A stretch of 38,850 nt of DNA from contig NZ_UQXD01000022.1 in NCBI RefSeq assembly GCF_900544955.1, positions 1 to 38,850 on the forward strand. The letters run 5' to 3'. The position numbers were made by a program, and so were the translations under genes. Of the stretch, positions 14,529 to 22,191 are shown one piece after another. The notes beneath the pieces were generated by a model. The model saw nothing but the letters and a program-made list of their open reading frames with translations. It searched no databases and had not been told where the DNA came from. The first letter of the stretch is position 1; every line of letters begins with the position of its first letter. The DNA comes from an uncultured Oscillibacter sp. Lineage in GTDB: Bacteria > Bacillota > Clostridia > Oscillospirales > Oscillospiraceae.

Positions 14529-14946
14529 CGGCCCGGAACCATTTCCCAGGCCTCCGGCAGACCGTGCCCCCATCGGCGGCCGGCACTGCTTCCTTTCCAT
14601 TCGTACAATTTCCACTCCCGCCCTGTGTGCCGCCGCCAGCCCCGCCCTGGGTGGCTAAAACATCCCAATGAGATCCCCGTCCACTCCGTCCGCCGCTCCC
14701 CTCCCGCCTTTCATCCGGATTCTTCCCGCATAATTCCCAGAGGTTCCCCTTTTGGCAAACCGGCAGGCGGAAACGGACGTGGAAAAGTCAGGACCGCACC
14801 GGTGGTGTTCCGGTGCCGACCCCGGCTTTTGTCTGCTCACAGCCTGTCCTTTTACACGACCCGTCAGGAGATACCGCCATCCTGATGGGTCGTTTTATCA
14901 CATATCTCCCGCCGTGGTACGTCCAAATGCTTGCAAATGGTTCATA
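14529..14946. other. Gene-free stretch with hairpins before tadA
   Basis: No supported coding frame. The left 200 bases are C-rich and unstructured to the eye. The right half holds a 7-bp GCACCGG/CCGGTGC hairpin (14796-14816) and then a strong terminator-like hairpin. Several conserved-looking purine-rich blocks precede it (14755-14795), so a structured leader or small RNA is possible but was not identified. Confidence 0.5.
14856..14897 (+). terminator. Terminator-like hairpin
   Basis: ACGACCCGTCAGGA (14856-14869) pairs with TCCTGATGGGTCGT (14880-14893) with one G-T pair and is followed by TTT. It fits termination of plus-strand transcripts from the accessory region. On the other strand it would lie just downstream of tadA. 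Confidence 0.7.
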
Positions 14947-15408
14947 TCACTCCTCCCGCCTGCCCCGCAGCCCCGCAAAAAAATCCGCCAGCACTGCCCG
15001 GCAGGGCTCCGCCAGGATTCCCCCCACCAGGGCCGGGGGATGGGGGAAGGCCTCCATAAACAGGTTCGTCACCCCGCCGCAGGCCCCCATGGCCTCGTCC
15101 CGGGCGCCGTACCACACCCGCGGGATGCGGGCGTTCAAAATGGCCCCGGCGCACATGGGGCACGGCTCCAGAGTCACATACAGCTGGCAGTCCTCCAGCC
15201 GCCAGGTGCCCAAAGCCGCATTGGCCTGGGCGATGGCCTCCATCTCCGCGTGGGAGGCGGTGGCCTGCCGCTCCTCCCGGCGGTTGCGGCCCCGGCCCAC
15301 CACGATTCCCTCCCGGACGATGACGCAGCCCACCGGCACCTCTCCCGCCGCCGCGGCCTCCCGGGCCAGCTCCAGGGCCTGGGCCATATAGCCCTCCTCT
15401 TGTGTCAT
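14947..15408 (-). CDS. tadA: tRNA-specific adenosine deaminase TadA
   Basis: Zinc deaminase of 153 aa that converts A34 to inosine in tRNA-Arg(ACG). The active site is complete: H53-A-E55 in SHAEME and the PCPMC pair C83/C86. Length and C-terminus match the family. The ATG at 15408 follows GGAGG; the longer in-frame extension upstream runs across the next promoter region and is not used. It diverges from the yaaL-bofA pair. In many Firmicutes tadA and yaaL-bofA sit near dnaX-recR and the SRP RNA, but those are not present here. Confidence 0.95.
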   Translation of the reverse strand: MTQEEGYMAQALELAREAAAAGEVPVGCVIVREGIVVGRGRNRREERQATASHAEMEAIAQANAALGTWRLEDCQLYVTLEPCPMCAGAILNARIPRVWYGARDEAMGACGGVTNLFMEAFPHPPALVGGILAEPCRAVLADFFAGLRGRREE

Positions 15409-15487
15409 GGTTCCCGCCTCCTCTTTTGTATAAAACTGGCATATTTGTCCAAACTCTCCATAAAAGTTAGGTAGGAGGGACACAGCC

Positions 15488-15754
15488 ATGAAAACAACCA
15501 TCTTTTCCAAACGTTCCAAGCCGGACCCGGAGCTGCTGGCCTTAAAGGCGGAGCTCCTCACCGCCCAGGGTGAGCTGGCCTTTGCCTACCGGCAGTTCAA
15601 CCAGGCTCTGGACCCGGAGCTGGTGGAGTCCTGCGTCTACCAGATCAGCGCGGTGAAGGCCCGGTGCAACTACCTGATCCGCGCCATCAAGGAGCGGAGC
15701 CCGGAGAGCGCCGCGGCCGCCGCCTGCCCGGAGGGGGAGCCCACATGGACCTGA
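15488..15754 (+). CDS. DUF2508 (YaaL-like) protein
   Basis: Soluble helical protein of 88 aa. DUF2508 features are visible in the conserved helix pair around LTAQGELAFAYRQFNQALDPELVESCVYQ and the following RCNYLIRAIKE. Function is unknown; the gene is nearly always beside bofA in Firmicutes, as here. The ATG follows GGAGGG. Its end overlaps the bofA start by ten bases, so the two are coupled. Confidence 0.85.
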   Translation: MKTTIFSKRSKPDPELLALKAELLTAQGELAFAYRQFNQALDPELVESCVYQISAVKARCNYLIRAIKERSPESAAAAACPEGEPTWT

Positions 15755-16008
15755 GCCAAAAAATTCTGGCCGCCCTCCTGGGGGGCTTCTTCCTCATTGC
15801 GCTGCTGCGGGTGTTCCGCGCGCCGCTGCGGCTGGCTCTGCGGCTGCTGGGAAACACCCTCCTGGGCTTTCTGGCGCTGTGGGCCGTCAACGCCACCGCC
15901 GCCTTCACCGGCATCGCCCTGGGCCTGAACCTGTGGAACGCCCTGGTTATCGGCGTCCTGGGCCTGCCGGGCTTCGTGCTCCTGCTGCTGACCCAGTGGG
16001 TGCTGTAG
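15745..16008 (+). CDS. bofA: BofA family pro-sigma-K processing inhibitor
   Basis: Small membrane protein of 87 aa with two to three hydrophobic helices. The C-terminal part (AVNATAAFTGIALGLNLWNALVIGVLGLPGFVLL) carries the BofA signature, with the conserved Asn in VNA and the GxPG motif. In Bacillus BofA holds the SpoIVFB protease inactive in the outer forespore membrane until signalled. In Clostridia the role is less settled. The start ATG 15745 follows GGAGGGGGA inside the end of the upstream gene. Confidence 0.88.
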   Translation: MDLSQKILAALLGGFFLIALLRVFRAPLRLALRLLGNTLLGFLALWAVNATAAFTGIALGLNLWNALVIGVLGLPGFVLLLLTQWVL

Positions 16009-16167
16009 CCGCTACATACCGCCGCTTTCGGGCACGCTGGGCCGCCGGCCCGCGTGCTCTTTTTTTGCCGCCGCCCGAAATTTCAAAAAACGAAAGTCAG
16101 CATTGACGAGATATTGATAGAAATCAAGAGAAAATCAAAGCTTTACCCGCACTAAATCAATTTGCAG

Positions 16168-16196
16168 TTGACAGGGCCCGTCCCCCGTGGTATAAA
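16168..16196 (+). promoter_or_regulatory. Promoter of rplM-rpsI
   Basis: Consensus TTGACA (16168-16173), a 17-base spacer and TATAAA (16191-16196). Such a strong promoter fits ribosomal protein genes. Confidence 0.88.
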
Positions 16197-16202
16197 TAAT
16201 CT

Positions 16203-16250
16203 TGCTCCGATTTTACCCCGGAGCTCTTGATTTGTAAAGCAAATACAAAT
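16203..16250 (+). promoter_or_regulatory. Possible L13 leader structure
   Basis: The 70-base leader of rplM holds a GCTCC/GGAGC hairpin (about 16204-16224) and a TTTGTA/TACAAA hairpin (16231-16249). Leaders that bind L13 are known in Firmicutes; whether this is one was not established. Confidence 0.35.
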
Positions 16251-16271
16251 ATCAATATCGGAGGAAACACC

Positions 16272-16703
16272 ATGTCCACTTTTATGGCAAATAAGGCCAA
16301 CATCGAGCGTAAGTGGTACATCCTGGACGCTGCCGGCAAGCCCCTGGGCAAGACCGCCGTCCGGGCTGCCGACCTGCTGCGCGGCAAGACCAAGCCCACC
16401 TACACCCCCCACGCCGACTGCGGCGACAACGTCATCATCATCAACGCCGGCAAGGCCGTCCTCACCGGCAACAAGGGCACCCAGAAAATCTATCGCACCC
16501 ACTCCGGCTGGGTGGGCGGCCTGAAGGAGACCCCCTACCGCATTCTGATGCAGGAGAAGCCCGACGTGGCCATGCGGGTGGCCATCCGCGGCATGATGCC
16601 CAAGAACACCATCTCCAAGGATTCTCTGAAGCGCCTGCACATCTACGCCGACGCCAACTATGAGCAGCAGGCCCAGAAGCCCGTGGCTCTGGACGTCGAA
16701 TAA
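16272..16703 (+). CDS. rplM: 50S ribosomal protein L13
   Basis: Ribosomal protein of 143 aa, usual length. Family motifs are present: WYILDAAGKPLGKTA, the LRGKTKPTYTPHADCGDNVIIINA block, and RGMMPKNT near residue 112. L13 binds early to 23S rRNA during large-subunit assembly. The ATG at 16272 follows GGAGG; an in-frame upstream ATG lacks a site and conservation. Rps9 follows 15 bases downstream, the standard pair. Confidence 0.98.
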   Translation: MSTFMANKANIERKWYILDAAGKPLGKTAVRAADLLRGKTKPTYTPHADCGDNVIIINAGKAVLTGNKGTQKIYRTHSGWVGGLKETPYRILMQEKPDVAMRVAIRGMMPKNTISKDSLKRLHIYADANYEQQAQKPVALDVE

Positions 16704-16718
16704 GGAGGAGTAAAGAGA

Positions 16719-17123
16719 ATGTATCAGTCTAAGAAGCCTTACCTGTATGGCACCGGCCGCCGGAAGTCCTCCGTGGCCCGCGTCCATCTGTTCCCCAACG
16801 GCACCGGCGCCATCACCATCAACGGCCGGGATATCGACGAGTACTTCGGCCTGGACACCCTGAAGATGGTGGTCCGCCAGCCCCTGGAGGCCACCGGCAA
16901 CACCGGCAAGATGGACATTGTGGCCACCGTCACCGGCGGCGGCGTGTCCGGCCAGGCCGGCGCCCTGCGCCACGGCATCGCCCGGGCCCTGCTGCTGGCC
17001 AGCGAGGACAACCGCCCCATCCTGAAGAAGGCCGGTTTCCTGACCCGCGACCCCCGCATGAAGGAGCGCAAGAAGTACGGCCTGAAGGCCGCCCGCCGTG
17101 CGCCTCAGTTCAGCAAGCGCTGA
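16719..17123 (+). CDS. rpsI: 30S ribosomal protein S9
   Basis: Ribosomal protein of 134 aa. It begins with a short extension and has the S9 core: YGTGRRKSSVARV, the LRHGIARAL helix, and the conserved C-terminal GLKAARRAPQFSKR, whose last basic residues reach the P-site tRNA. AAGGAGGAG precedes the ATG. It is the second gene of the L13-S9 operon and ends at a strong terminator. Confidence 0.98.
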   Translation: MYQSKKPYLYGTGRRKSSVARVHLFPNGTGAITINGRDIDEYFGLDTLKMVVRQPLEATGNTGKMDIVATVTGGGVSGQAGALRHGIARALLLASEDNRPILKKAGFLTRDPRMKERKKYGLKAARRAPQFSKR

Positions 17124-17133
17124 TTGCTCTTCC

Positions 17134-17169
17134 AATTCCCGGAACCCTGGGGGTTCCGGGAATTTTTTT
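17134..17169 (+). terminator. rpsI terminator
   Basis: A 13-bp perfect stem (AATTCCCGGAACC 17134-17146 with GGTTCCGGGAATT 17152-17164) is followed by a T-run. Confidence 0.93.
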
Positions 17170-17208
17170 GTCCCCAGGCCCCTGCGGACAGGTCCCCCCC
17201 GGCAGGCG

Positions 17209-17244
17209 CAAAAAGAGCACGGGGCGCCCTGGGGCGCCCCGTGC
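17209..17244 (-). terminator. Terminator of the oligopeptide-binding lipoprotein gene
   Basis: A 12-bp stem (GCACGGGGCGCC 17217-17228 with GGCGCCCCGTGC 17233-17244) is followed on the minus strand by CTCTTTTT. Confidence 0.88.
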
Positions 17245-17255
17245 TTTTGGTTCTT

Positions 17256-18941
17256 TTATCCGTTTCTGCTCACCACGCCGGAGAACACGAACCAGCCGCG
17301 GGCGTCCCGGCAGGCGCCGGTCAGCGTCTCTCGCAGCTCCCAGTCCGTCTCCCGGGTGTAGAGGGGCACCAGGGGGTAGTCCGTCAGCAGCAGCTCCTCC
17401 GCGTCGTGGAGGCAGCCCATCCGGGCGGTGCCGTCGGCGGCGCTGGCGATGATCTCCATCAGGGTGTCGTAGGCGCTGTTGGAATAGCCCGTCACGTTGT
17501 CCGGGCTTGTGGAGGTCCACTGCATCAAGAAGCACTCCGCGTCGTTGCCCACGGCCCCCAAATCCGCGCCGGCGATGCTGTACGCGCCGGTGCGCAGGGC
17601 GGCCCACAGCTCCTGCTCCGTGACGCCCCGGGGCGTCACGCGGACCTGGAGCACGTCCTGCCACATCTGGCACAGCGCCAGGGCCACGGCGGCGTTGCGG
17701 TCCGACTCCACATACAGGTACTCCAGCTCCCCCAAGGCCCTTCCGCCGTCGTACCCAGCCTGTTGCAGCAGCTCCAGGGCCTGGGCGCAGCGCTCCTGGT
17801 ACAGCGCCGGATCATTGTCCAGCAGCGGGGCGTCCGCCCCCCGGAAATCCGACGCCTCGTCCTCCGGCACCCCGGGGGGCACCAGGCCCTCCGCAGGCAG
17901 GGCTGTCACGCCGGCGGCGGCCACCAGGGCGTTGCGGTCCACCGCCATGGCCAGGGCCTGCCGCACCGGGCCGTCCTGGAACGTGTTGCAGTTGAAGAGC
18001 ACCGCGTAGGTGGACAGCTCCGGGACACCGGCCCACTCCTCCCCGGCGGAGCGCTGCGCCAGCTGCTCCTCCGTCAGGGGGGAGACCCCGTCCACCGTCT
18101 TCTCCTCATACAGCCGCCAGGCCTCCGCCGCGGTGGCGGCGAAGTGGAAATCCAGGGCCTTGGGCCCCGCCTGGGTGCCGTAGTACCGCTCGCTCTTCAC
18201 CAGACCCAGGGGGCCGCCCGCCTCGTAGGACGCCGCCTGGTAGGGGCCGTTGGTCACCAGGGCGGTGGGGTCGGACCACCAGCGGGCGTCGCCGGTCCGC
18301 CCTGCCTCCTCCGCCTGGAGGTTCTTCTCCTCCGCCGCCTCCTTCAGCTTTTGCAGCACGTCCTTTCGCAGAGGCATGGTGGCGGGGGAGGTGCACACCT
18401 CCGTCAAAAACCAGTCGTAATTGCCGTCCAGCACCACGATCAGGGTGCTGTCGTTTTTCGCCGTCACCTGGAGCTGGGTCATGTCCCCGGAGCTCCGGGC
18501 CGCGGCGTAGCCGTCCACCACCGACAGCAGCTCCGCATAGGGGGACTGGCTGGCGGGGTCCGCCAGGCGCTGCCAGGCGTACACGAAATCCGACGCCCGC
18601 ACCGGCCGCCCGTCGGACCACTTGGCGCTGCGGAGGCGGAAGGTGTAGGTCACGGTGCCGTCGTAGTTGGCATCCCGGGTGACGTCCTTGGCCATGCCGC
18701 CGGTGACGGTGGTCTTGCCGGTGACGTCCACCGTCACCCGCATCAAATTCTCATAGAGGTGGGCCAGGATGGTCTGGTCCCCGGTCTCCTCGGCGTAGAT
18801 GGGGTCCAGGGTCACCGGGGTGTCCCCCACGCACACGGACAGGGCCACCCCGTCCGCCGCCTCCCCGGCGCAGCCCGCCAGCACCGCCATGCACAGCGCC
18901 GCGGACAGCGCCGCCGCCCCCAGCCGCTTCCAAAGATTCAT
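17256..18941 (-). CDS. Oligopeptide ABC transporter substrate-binding lipoprotein (OppA-like)
   Basis: Solute-binding protein family 5 member of 561 aa. The lipoprotein signal ends VLAGC with Cys24 as the lipidated residue. The family signature around residues 66-150 is clear (GDQTILAHLYENLMRV, then YTFRLRSAKWSDGRPVRASDFVYAWQRL). It should capture peptides outside the membrane for an Opp-type ABC permease. No permease or ATPase gene is adjacent, so it is an orphan that must share a permease encoded elsewhere or act as a sensor. The ATG at 18941 was chosen for its GGAG site and signal peptide. It has its own promoter and terminator. Confidence 0.93.
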   Translation of the reverse strand: MNLWKRLGAAALSAALCMAVLAGCAGEAADGVALSVCVGDTPVTLDPIYAEETGDQTILAHLYENLMRVTVDVTGKTTVTGGMAKDVTRDANYDGTVTYTFRLRSAKWSDGRPVRASDFVYAWQRLADPASQSPYAELLSVVDGYAAARSSGDMTQLQVTAKNDSTLIVVLDGNYDWFLTEVCTSPATMPLRKDVLQKLKEAAEEKNLQAEEAGRTGDARWWSDPTALVTNGPYQAASYEAGGPLGLVKSERYYGTQAGPKALDFHFAATAAEAWRLYEEKTVDGVSPLTEEQLAQRSAGEEWAGVPELSTYAVLFNCNTFQDGPVRQALAMAVDRNALVAAAGVTALPAEGLVPPGVPEDEASDFRGADAPLLDNDPALYQERCAQALELLQQAGYDGGRALGELEYLYVESDRNAAVALALCQMWQDVLQVRVTPRGVTEQELWAALRTGAYSIAGADLGAVGNDAECFLMQWTSTSPDNVTGYSNSAYDTLMEIIASAADGTARMGCLHDAEELLLTDYPLVPLYTRETDWELRETLTGACRDARGWFVFSGVVSRNG

Positions 18942-19021
18942 GCAACCGCTCCTTCTCTCAATGGAGTAAAAAACAGGTGCCGCAACAGGCAGCACCCCAG
19001 CGTTTCTCACAGATCGGAGTT

Positions 19022-19050
19022 ATTATAAAGAATTTTTTCGCCGATGTAAA
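19022..19050 (-). promoter_or_regulatory. Promoter of the OppA-like gene
   Basis: On the minus strand TTTACA (19045-19050), a 17-base spacer and TATAAT (19022-19027), about 80 bases before the start codon. Confidence 0.8.
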
Positions 19051-19176
19051 GGCGCGGTCCCCAGATAGTAACAAAAAATGACAAAATTTAAGGATTCGTT
19101 CACAAATGGTCCGGTTGCGGCGGGGGCCGTTTCCTGCTATACTGAGAAAAACCGTCCGCTTCCGCCGCTCCCGTGC

Positions 19177-19214
19177 AAAACGGATGGCCGGGCGTCTGCC
19201 CGGCCATCCGTTTT
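19177..19214. terminator. Terminator after the DEAD-box helicase gene
   Basis: A 17-bp perfect stem (19177-19193 with 19198-19214) has AAAA/TTTT ends and a GTCT loop. It can act on both strands and lies just beyond the helicase stop. Confidence 0.9.
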
Positions 19215-19217
19215 TTC

Positions 19218-20375
19218 TTACTCCAGCACCGCCAGCTTGCCGTTTTCGTCAAACCGCACGGGGGTGATCTCATTCCGGGTCTTCTGGGCGATGTCGTCGA
19301 TCCGCATCTTGGAGGGATAGTCCGCGATGAGGCTCACCGCCACACCCCGGCGCTTGGCCCGGCCGGTGCGGCCGATGCGGTGGACATAGTCCTGGTTCTC
19401 GTCAGGCACGTCGCAGTTGAACACGATGTCCACGTCGTCCACGTCGATACCCCGGGCCGCCACGTCGGTGGAGACGAAGACCTGCAGCTCTCCCCGGCGG
19501 AACCGGTCCATCACCTCTTCCCGCTTCTTCTGGGGGATGTCGCCGTGGATGCACTCGGCGTCGATGCCCTGCATCTGGAGGAACTTGGTGATGCGCTCCG
19601 TGGCCCCCTTGGTGTTGCAGAAGGCCATGCACCGGTCAAAGCCGGTCTCCCGGAGGATTTTGGCGATGACGTCGGCCTTCTCGTTCTGGGACACCTCCAT
19701 GCGGAACTGCTTGATGTCCGGTTTGTTGGCCTCGTCCTCCCGGACGGTGACCTCCGCCGCGTCCCGCTGGTAGACCCAGGCGATGTCCATGACCTCCCGG
19801 GAGATGGTGGCGGAGAAGAGCCCCAGGTTCTTTCGCTTGTCCATCTTGTCCAGCAGGCGGGTCACGTCGTGGATGAAGCCCATGTCCAGCATCCGGTCCG
19901 CCTCGTCCAGCACCACGGTCTGGGCGGTGTCCACCCGAACGGTGCGGCGCTTCATGTGGTCGCTGAGGCGCCCGGGGGTGGCCACCACGATCTGGGGCCG
20001 CTTTTTTAGCGCATCGATCTGCTTGCCGATGGGCTGCCCGCCGTAGAGGCAGACGCTGCGCACGCCGGCGCGGAAGGCGGCAATGTCCCGCAGCTCCCCG
20101 GTGATCTGGATGGCCAGCTCCCGGGTGGGGGCCAGAATCACCGCCTGGACGCTCTCATCCTCCGGGTCGATGTGCTCCACAATGGGGATGCCGTAGGCAA
20201 AGGTCTTGCCGGTGCCCGTGGGGGCCTTGGCGATGACGTCCTGCCACGCCATCATGGGGGGGATGCACCCCGCCTGGACCGGGGTGGACAGTTCAATATT
20301 GCGCTGCCCGATGGCACGCATGATCTCCGGCGACAGCCCCAGGCTGTCGAACCGGACGCCCTGTGTAAATTCCAT
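19218..20375 (-). CDS. DEAD-box ATP-dependent RNA helicase
   Basis: DEAD-box helicase of 385 aa with only the two RecA-like core domains and almost no C-terminal extension. Visible motifs: a Q-motif region (F9 to Q34), motif I APTGTGKT (51-58), Ia APTRELA (82-88), Ib TPGR (133-136), II DEAD (157-160), III SAT (188-190), and VI HRIGRTGR near 335. It unwinds short RNA duplexes in ribosome assembly or RNA decay, like CshA/RhlE-type minimal helicases. Which one cannot be decided without the tail. The ATG at 20375 follows GAGGAAA; an upstream in-frame extension crosses the promoter and is not used. Confidence 0.95.
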   Translation of the reverse strand: MEFTQGVRFDSLGLSPEIMRAIGQRNIELSTPVQAGCIPPMMAWQDVIAKAPTGTGKTFAYGIPIVEHIDPEDESVQAVILAPTRELAIQITGELRDIAAFRAGVRSVCLYGGQPIGKQIDALKKRPQIVVATPGRLSDHMKRRTVRVDTAQTVVLDEADRMLDMGFIHDVTRLLDKMDKRKNLGLFSATISREVMDIAWVYQRDAAEVTVREDEANKPDIKQFRMEVSQNEKADVIAKILRETGFDRCMAFCNTKGATERITKFLQMQGIDAECIHGDIPQKKREEVMDRFRRGELQVFVSTDVAARGIDVDDVDIVFNCDVPDENQDYVHRIGRTGRAKRRGVAVSLIADYPSKMRIDDIAQKTRNEITPVRFDENGKLAVLE

Positions 20376-20409
20376 AACGTATTTCCTCTTCTTTATTGCG
20401 TATGGTAGT

Positions 20410-20438
20410 ATTATACCCGCATTTTCCCAACTTGTAAA
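20410..20438 (-). promoter_or_regulatory. Promoter of the DEAD-box helicase gene
   Basis: On the minus strand TTTACA (20433-20438), a 17-base spacer and a perfect TATAAT (20410-20415), 35 bases before the start. Confidence 0.85.
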
Positions 20439-20660
20439 GCGCGGACGGCGCTCTCCGGCAAAGAGGTTGGAATTCTTCATCAGATGTTGAAAAAGTTAGT
20501 AAATTTCTGCGCAAAGTGCCAATAATTCCGTCTAATCCGCGAAAAAATATGGCGCTTTTGTAGTAAAATTGTGTATTGTGTCAATAATGGTCCTGCCTTT
20601 TTATGCTAAATTATCCTTGTGAGTAGCGGTCAGAGACAGCACATGCGGGAGGTGTCGCAC

Positions 20661-20876
20661 GTGGGAGAGATGGACTACGTACGCATTTTGCGTGATTTAC
20701 GGGAAGATGCCGACAAGACCCAGACTCAAATCGCCGAGGTCCTGGGCACTTCCCAGACGATGTACGCCCGGTATGAACGTGGAGCGAATGAACTGCCCAT
20801 CCACCATTTGATCACCCTGAGCAAGTACTACGGTGTCAGCACCGACTATCTGCTGGGGCTCAATAAGGAGCGGTGA
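20661..20876 (+). CDS. Small XRE-family transcriptional regulator
   Basis: Helix-turn-helix protein of 71 aa, essentially a single Cro/CI-type DNA-binding domain: YVRILRDLREDADKTQTQIAEVLGTSQTMYARYERGANELP and then the STDYLLGL ending common in this group. The GTG at 20661 is preferred because GGGAGGTG lies six bases before it. The ATG at 20643 and GTG at 20619 are in frame but lack a site. It is transcribed alone from an AT-rich region. It probably regulates itself or a few genes; the target is unknown. Confidence 0.85.
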   Translation: MGEMDYVRILRDLREDADKTQTQIAEVLGTSQTMYARYERGANELPIHHLITLSKYYGVSTDYLLGLNKER

Positions 20877-20877
20877 A

Positions 20878-20914
20878 AAAAAGCGCGGACAGAAGGTTCT
20901 GTCCGCGCTTTTTG
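20878..20914. terminator. Bidirectional terminator between the XRE regulator and anti-sigma genes
   Basis: AGCGCGGACAG (from 20881) pairs with CTGTCCGCGCT (to 20908), flanked by an A-run and a T-run, so it can serve both converging genes. Confidence 0.9.
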
Positions 20915-20920
20915 ATGGTC

Positions 20921-21556
20921 TTATTCCCCCGCCGTGGCGGTAGTGGTGACGGTGGTGGTGTTTTCCACCGTCTCACTGCTGCCCTTTTCACCGACGACGG
21001 CGGCTCCCGTCTTCATGTCCTTCAGGTCCTCGCTGCTGGAGGTGGAGCGGTGGGTGATGCCGTCCTCGCCGGTGACCTCCTCCACCATGGTCCAGTCCTT
21101 CAGGGTGCCGGTGACGTCCACCTGAATGCGGTTGCGGCCCGTCTCCTTCTCAAAGTGGTAGGCGCCCTCCGTCTTCATGGCGTCGGTGATGTCCAGGTCC
21201 TCCCCCGCCGCGTGGAGCATCATCCGGTCACCGGACTGGGTGATGGTGCTGTTGTCCGTCACGGTGAGCTGGTAGGTGTTGCCCTCGGCGTCCTTGGCCT
21301 CGTACTGGCTCTCGTAGCCGTCGCTCCACACCTGCCGCAGGCTCTGGAAGAGCATCCCGTCGGTGGCCAGGTTGGCGGCCCCCGCGGTGGCCGCCAGGGC
21401 CAGGGTCATGGCGGCGGCAATGGCCGCGGCCCGCAGGCACTTGGGAATGCGCTTGCTGTGAGTTCTCTGTTCCTTCATAAGAAAAACCTCCTCTTTCGCT
21501 CTGTCGGAGGCCCGGAGCCTGGAAAAGGTCTCCTGATACAGCTTCTCGTCAATCAT
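20921..21556 (-). CDS. Membrane anti-sigma-factor-like protein
   Basis: Protein of 211 aa with the layout of an ECF anti-sigma factor. A short cytoplasmic N-terminal helix region (1-40) opens with MIDEKLYQETFSRLRAS. One membrane helix spans about 41-60, and the rest is outside the cell, ending in a Thr/Ser-rich tail. No zinc-binding HxxxCxxC motif is present, so it is not a classical ZAS protein. Its ATG overlaps the sigma gene stop by four bases. That coupling is the main support for the anti-sigma role. The outer domain was not recognised. Confidence 0.7.
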   Translation of the reverse strand: MIDEKLYQETFSRLRASDRAKEEVFLMKEQRTHSKRIPKCLRAAAIAAAMTLALAATAGAANLATDGMLFQSLRQVWSDGYESQYEAKDAEGNTYQLTVTDNSTITQSGDRMMLHAAGEDLDITDAMKTEGAYHFEKETGRNRIQVDVTGTLKDWTMVEEVTGEDGITHRSTSSSEDLKDMKTGAAVVGEKGSSETVENTTTVTTTATAGE

Positions 21557-22026
21557 GTCTCTGCCTCCTGTAAGATCAGTTTCAGCTGCCCCCTGGCCCG
21601 CATGAGCCAGGTCTGGACGGTGGACGGATTGGCGCCCAGGGCGGCGGCAATCTCCCCCACGGCGTACCCCTCGTAATAGTGGAGGTACACCACCGCCCGG
21701 TATTTTGACGGCAGGGACATCACCTGCCGGAACAGCTCGCTCTGGGCCGGCGTGTCGAATACCGCCGTCTCCTCCGCCTCCTCCAGGGGGCCGTGGCGGC
21801 GCCAGGGGGAGCGAAGCAGCTGCTTGCAGCCGTTCACCGCCACCCGCACCACCCAGTACCGCTCATGCTCCGGGGAGTCGAAGGGCTTCTCCGCCTCGTA
21901 GAGCTTCAGCAGCGTCTCCTGCATGATGTCCTCCGCGTCCGCCCGGTTTTTCAGATAGCTGAACGCCAGCCGGAACACCATGTCGCCATAGCGCTCCACC
22001 GCCGCTTCGAATGCCGTGTCCGTCAA
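21553..22026 (-). CDS. ECF-type RNA polymerase sigma factor
   Basis: Sigma-70 family protein of 157 aa with only regions 2 and 4, the ECF pattern. Region 2 shows MVFRLAFSYLKNRADAEDIMQETLLKLY (about 16-43). Region 4 shows LPSKYRAVVYLHYYEGYAVGEIAAALGANPSTVQTWLMRARGQLK (about 105-150). It starts at TTG 22026 behind GAGGTGAG. It probably directs a small regulon in answer to an envelope or extracellular signal passed by the coupled membrane protein. Target promoters were not identified here. Confidence 0.92.
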   Translation of the reverse strand: MTDTAFEAAVERYGDMVFRLAFSYLKNRADAEDIMQETLLKLYEAEKPFDSPEHERYWVVRVAVNGCKQLLRSPWRRHGPLEEAEETAVFDTPAQSELFRQVMSLPSKYRAVVYLHYYEGYAVGEIAAALGANPSTVQTWLMRARGQLKLILQEAET

Positions 22027-22144
22027 TATCTTCTCACCTCGTCTGCTGTGAAATGGGCGGCGGGGCCGCCCGGAAAGGCCTTTCTATGGGGAATATCCAT
22101 CAGGGCGGGGAAATATCTCACAACCCGCCCCTTTTTTCACTGAC

Positions 22145-22189
22145 AAAAAAATCCCCCGGGTGCAGGCGATGCCTGAACCCGGGGGATTT
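22145..22189 (-). terminator. Terminator of the glycogen operon
   Basis: A 13-bp stem (AAATCCCCCGGGT 22149-22161 with ACCCGGGGGATTT 22177-22189) with an inner CAGGC/GCCTG helix is followed on the minus strand by seven T. It lies right after glgP. Confidence 0.93.
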
Positions 22190-22191
22190 CC

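Noticed and set aside
14755..14820. Resemblance to a c-di-GMP-I riboswitch (GGCAAACC followed by GACG-like blocks)
   Set aside because: The required GNRA-capped stem and the ACGCAAAGCC block are not present in the right order.
14529..14946. SRP RNA expected near tadA in Firmicutes
   Set aside because: The conserved GGAAGGAAGCAGC apical segment is absent from both strands of this gap.
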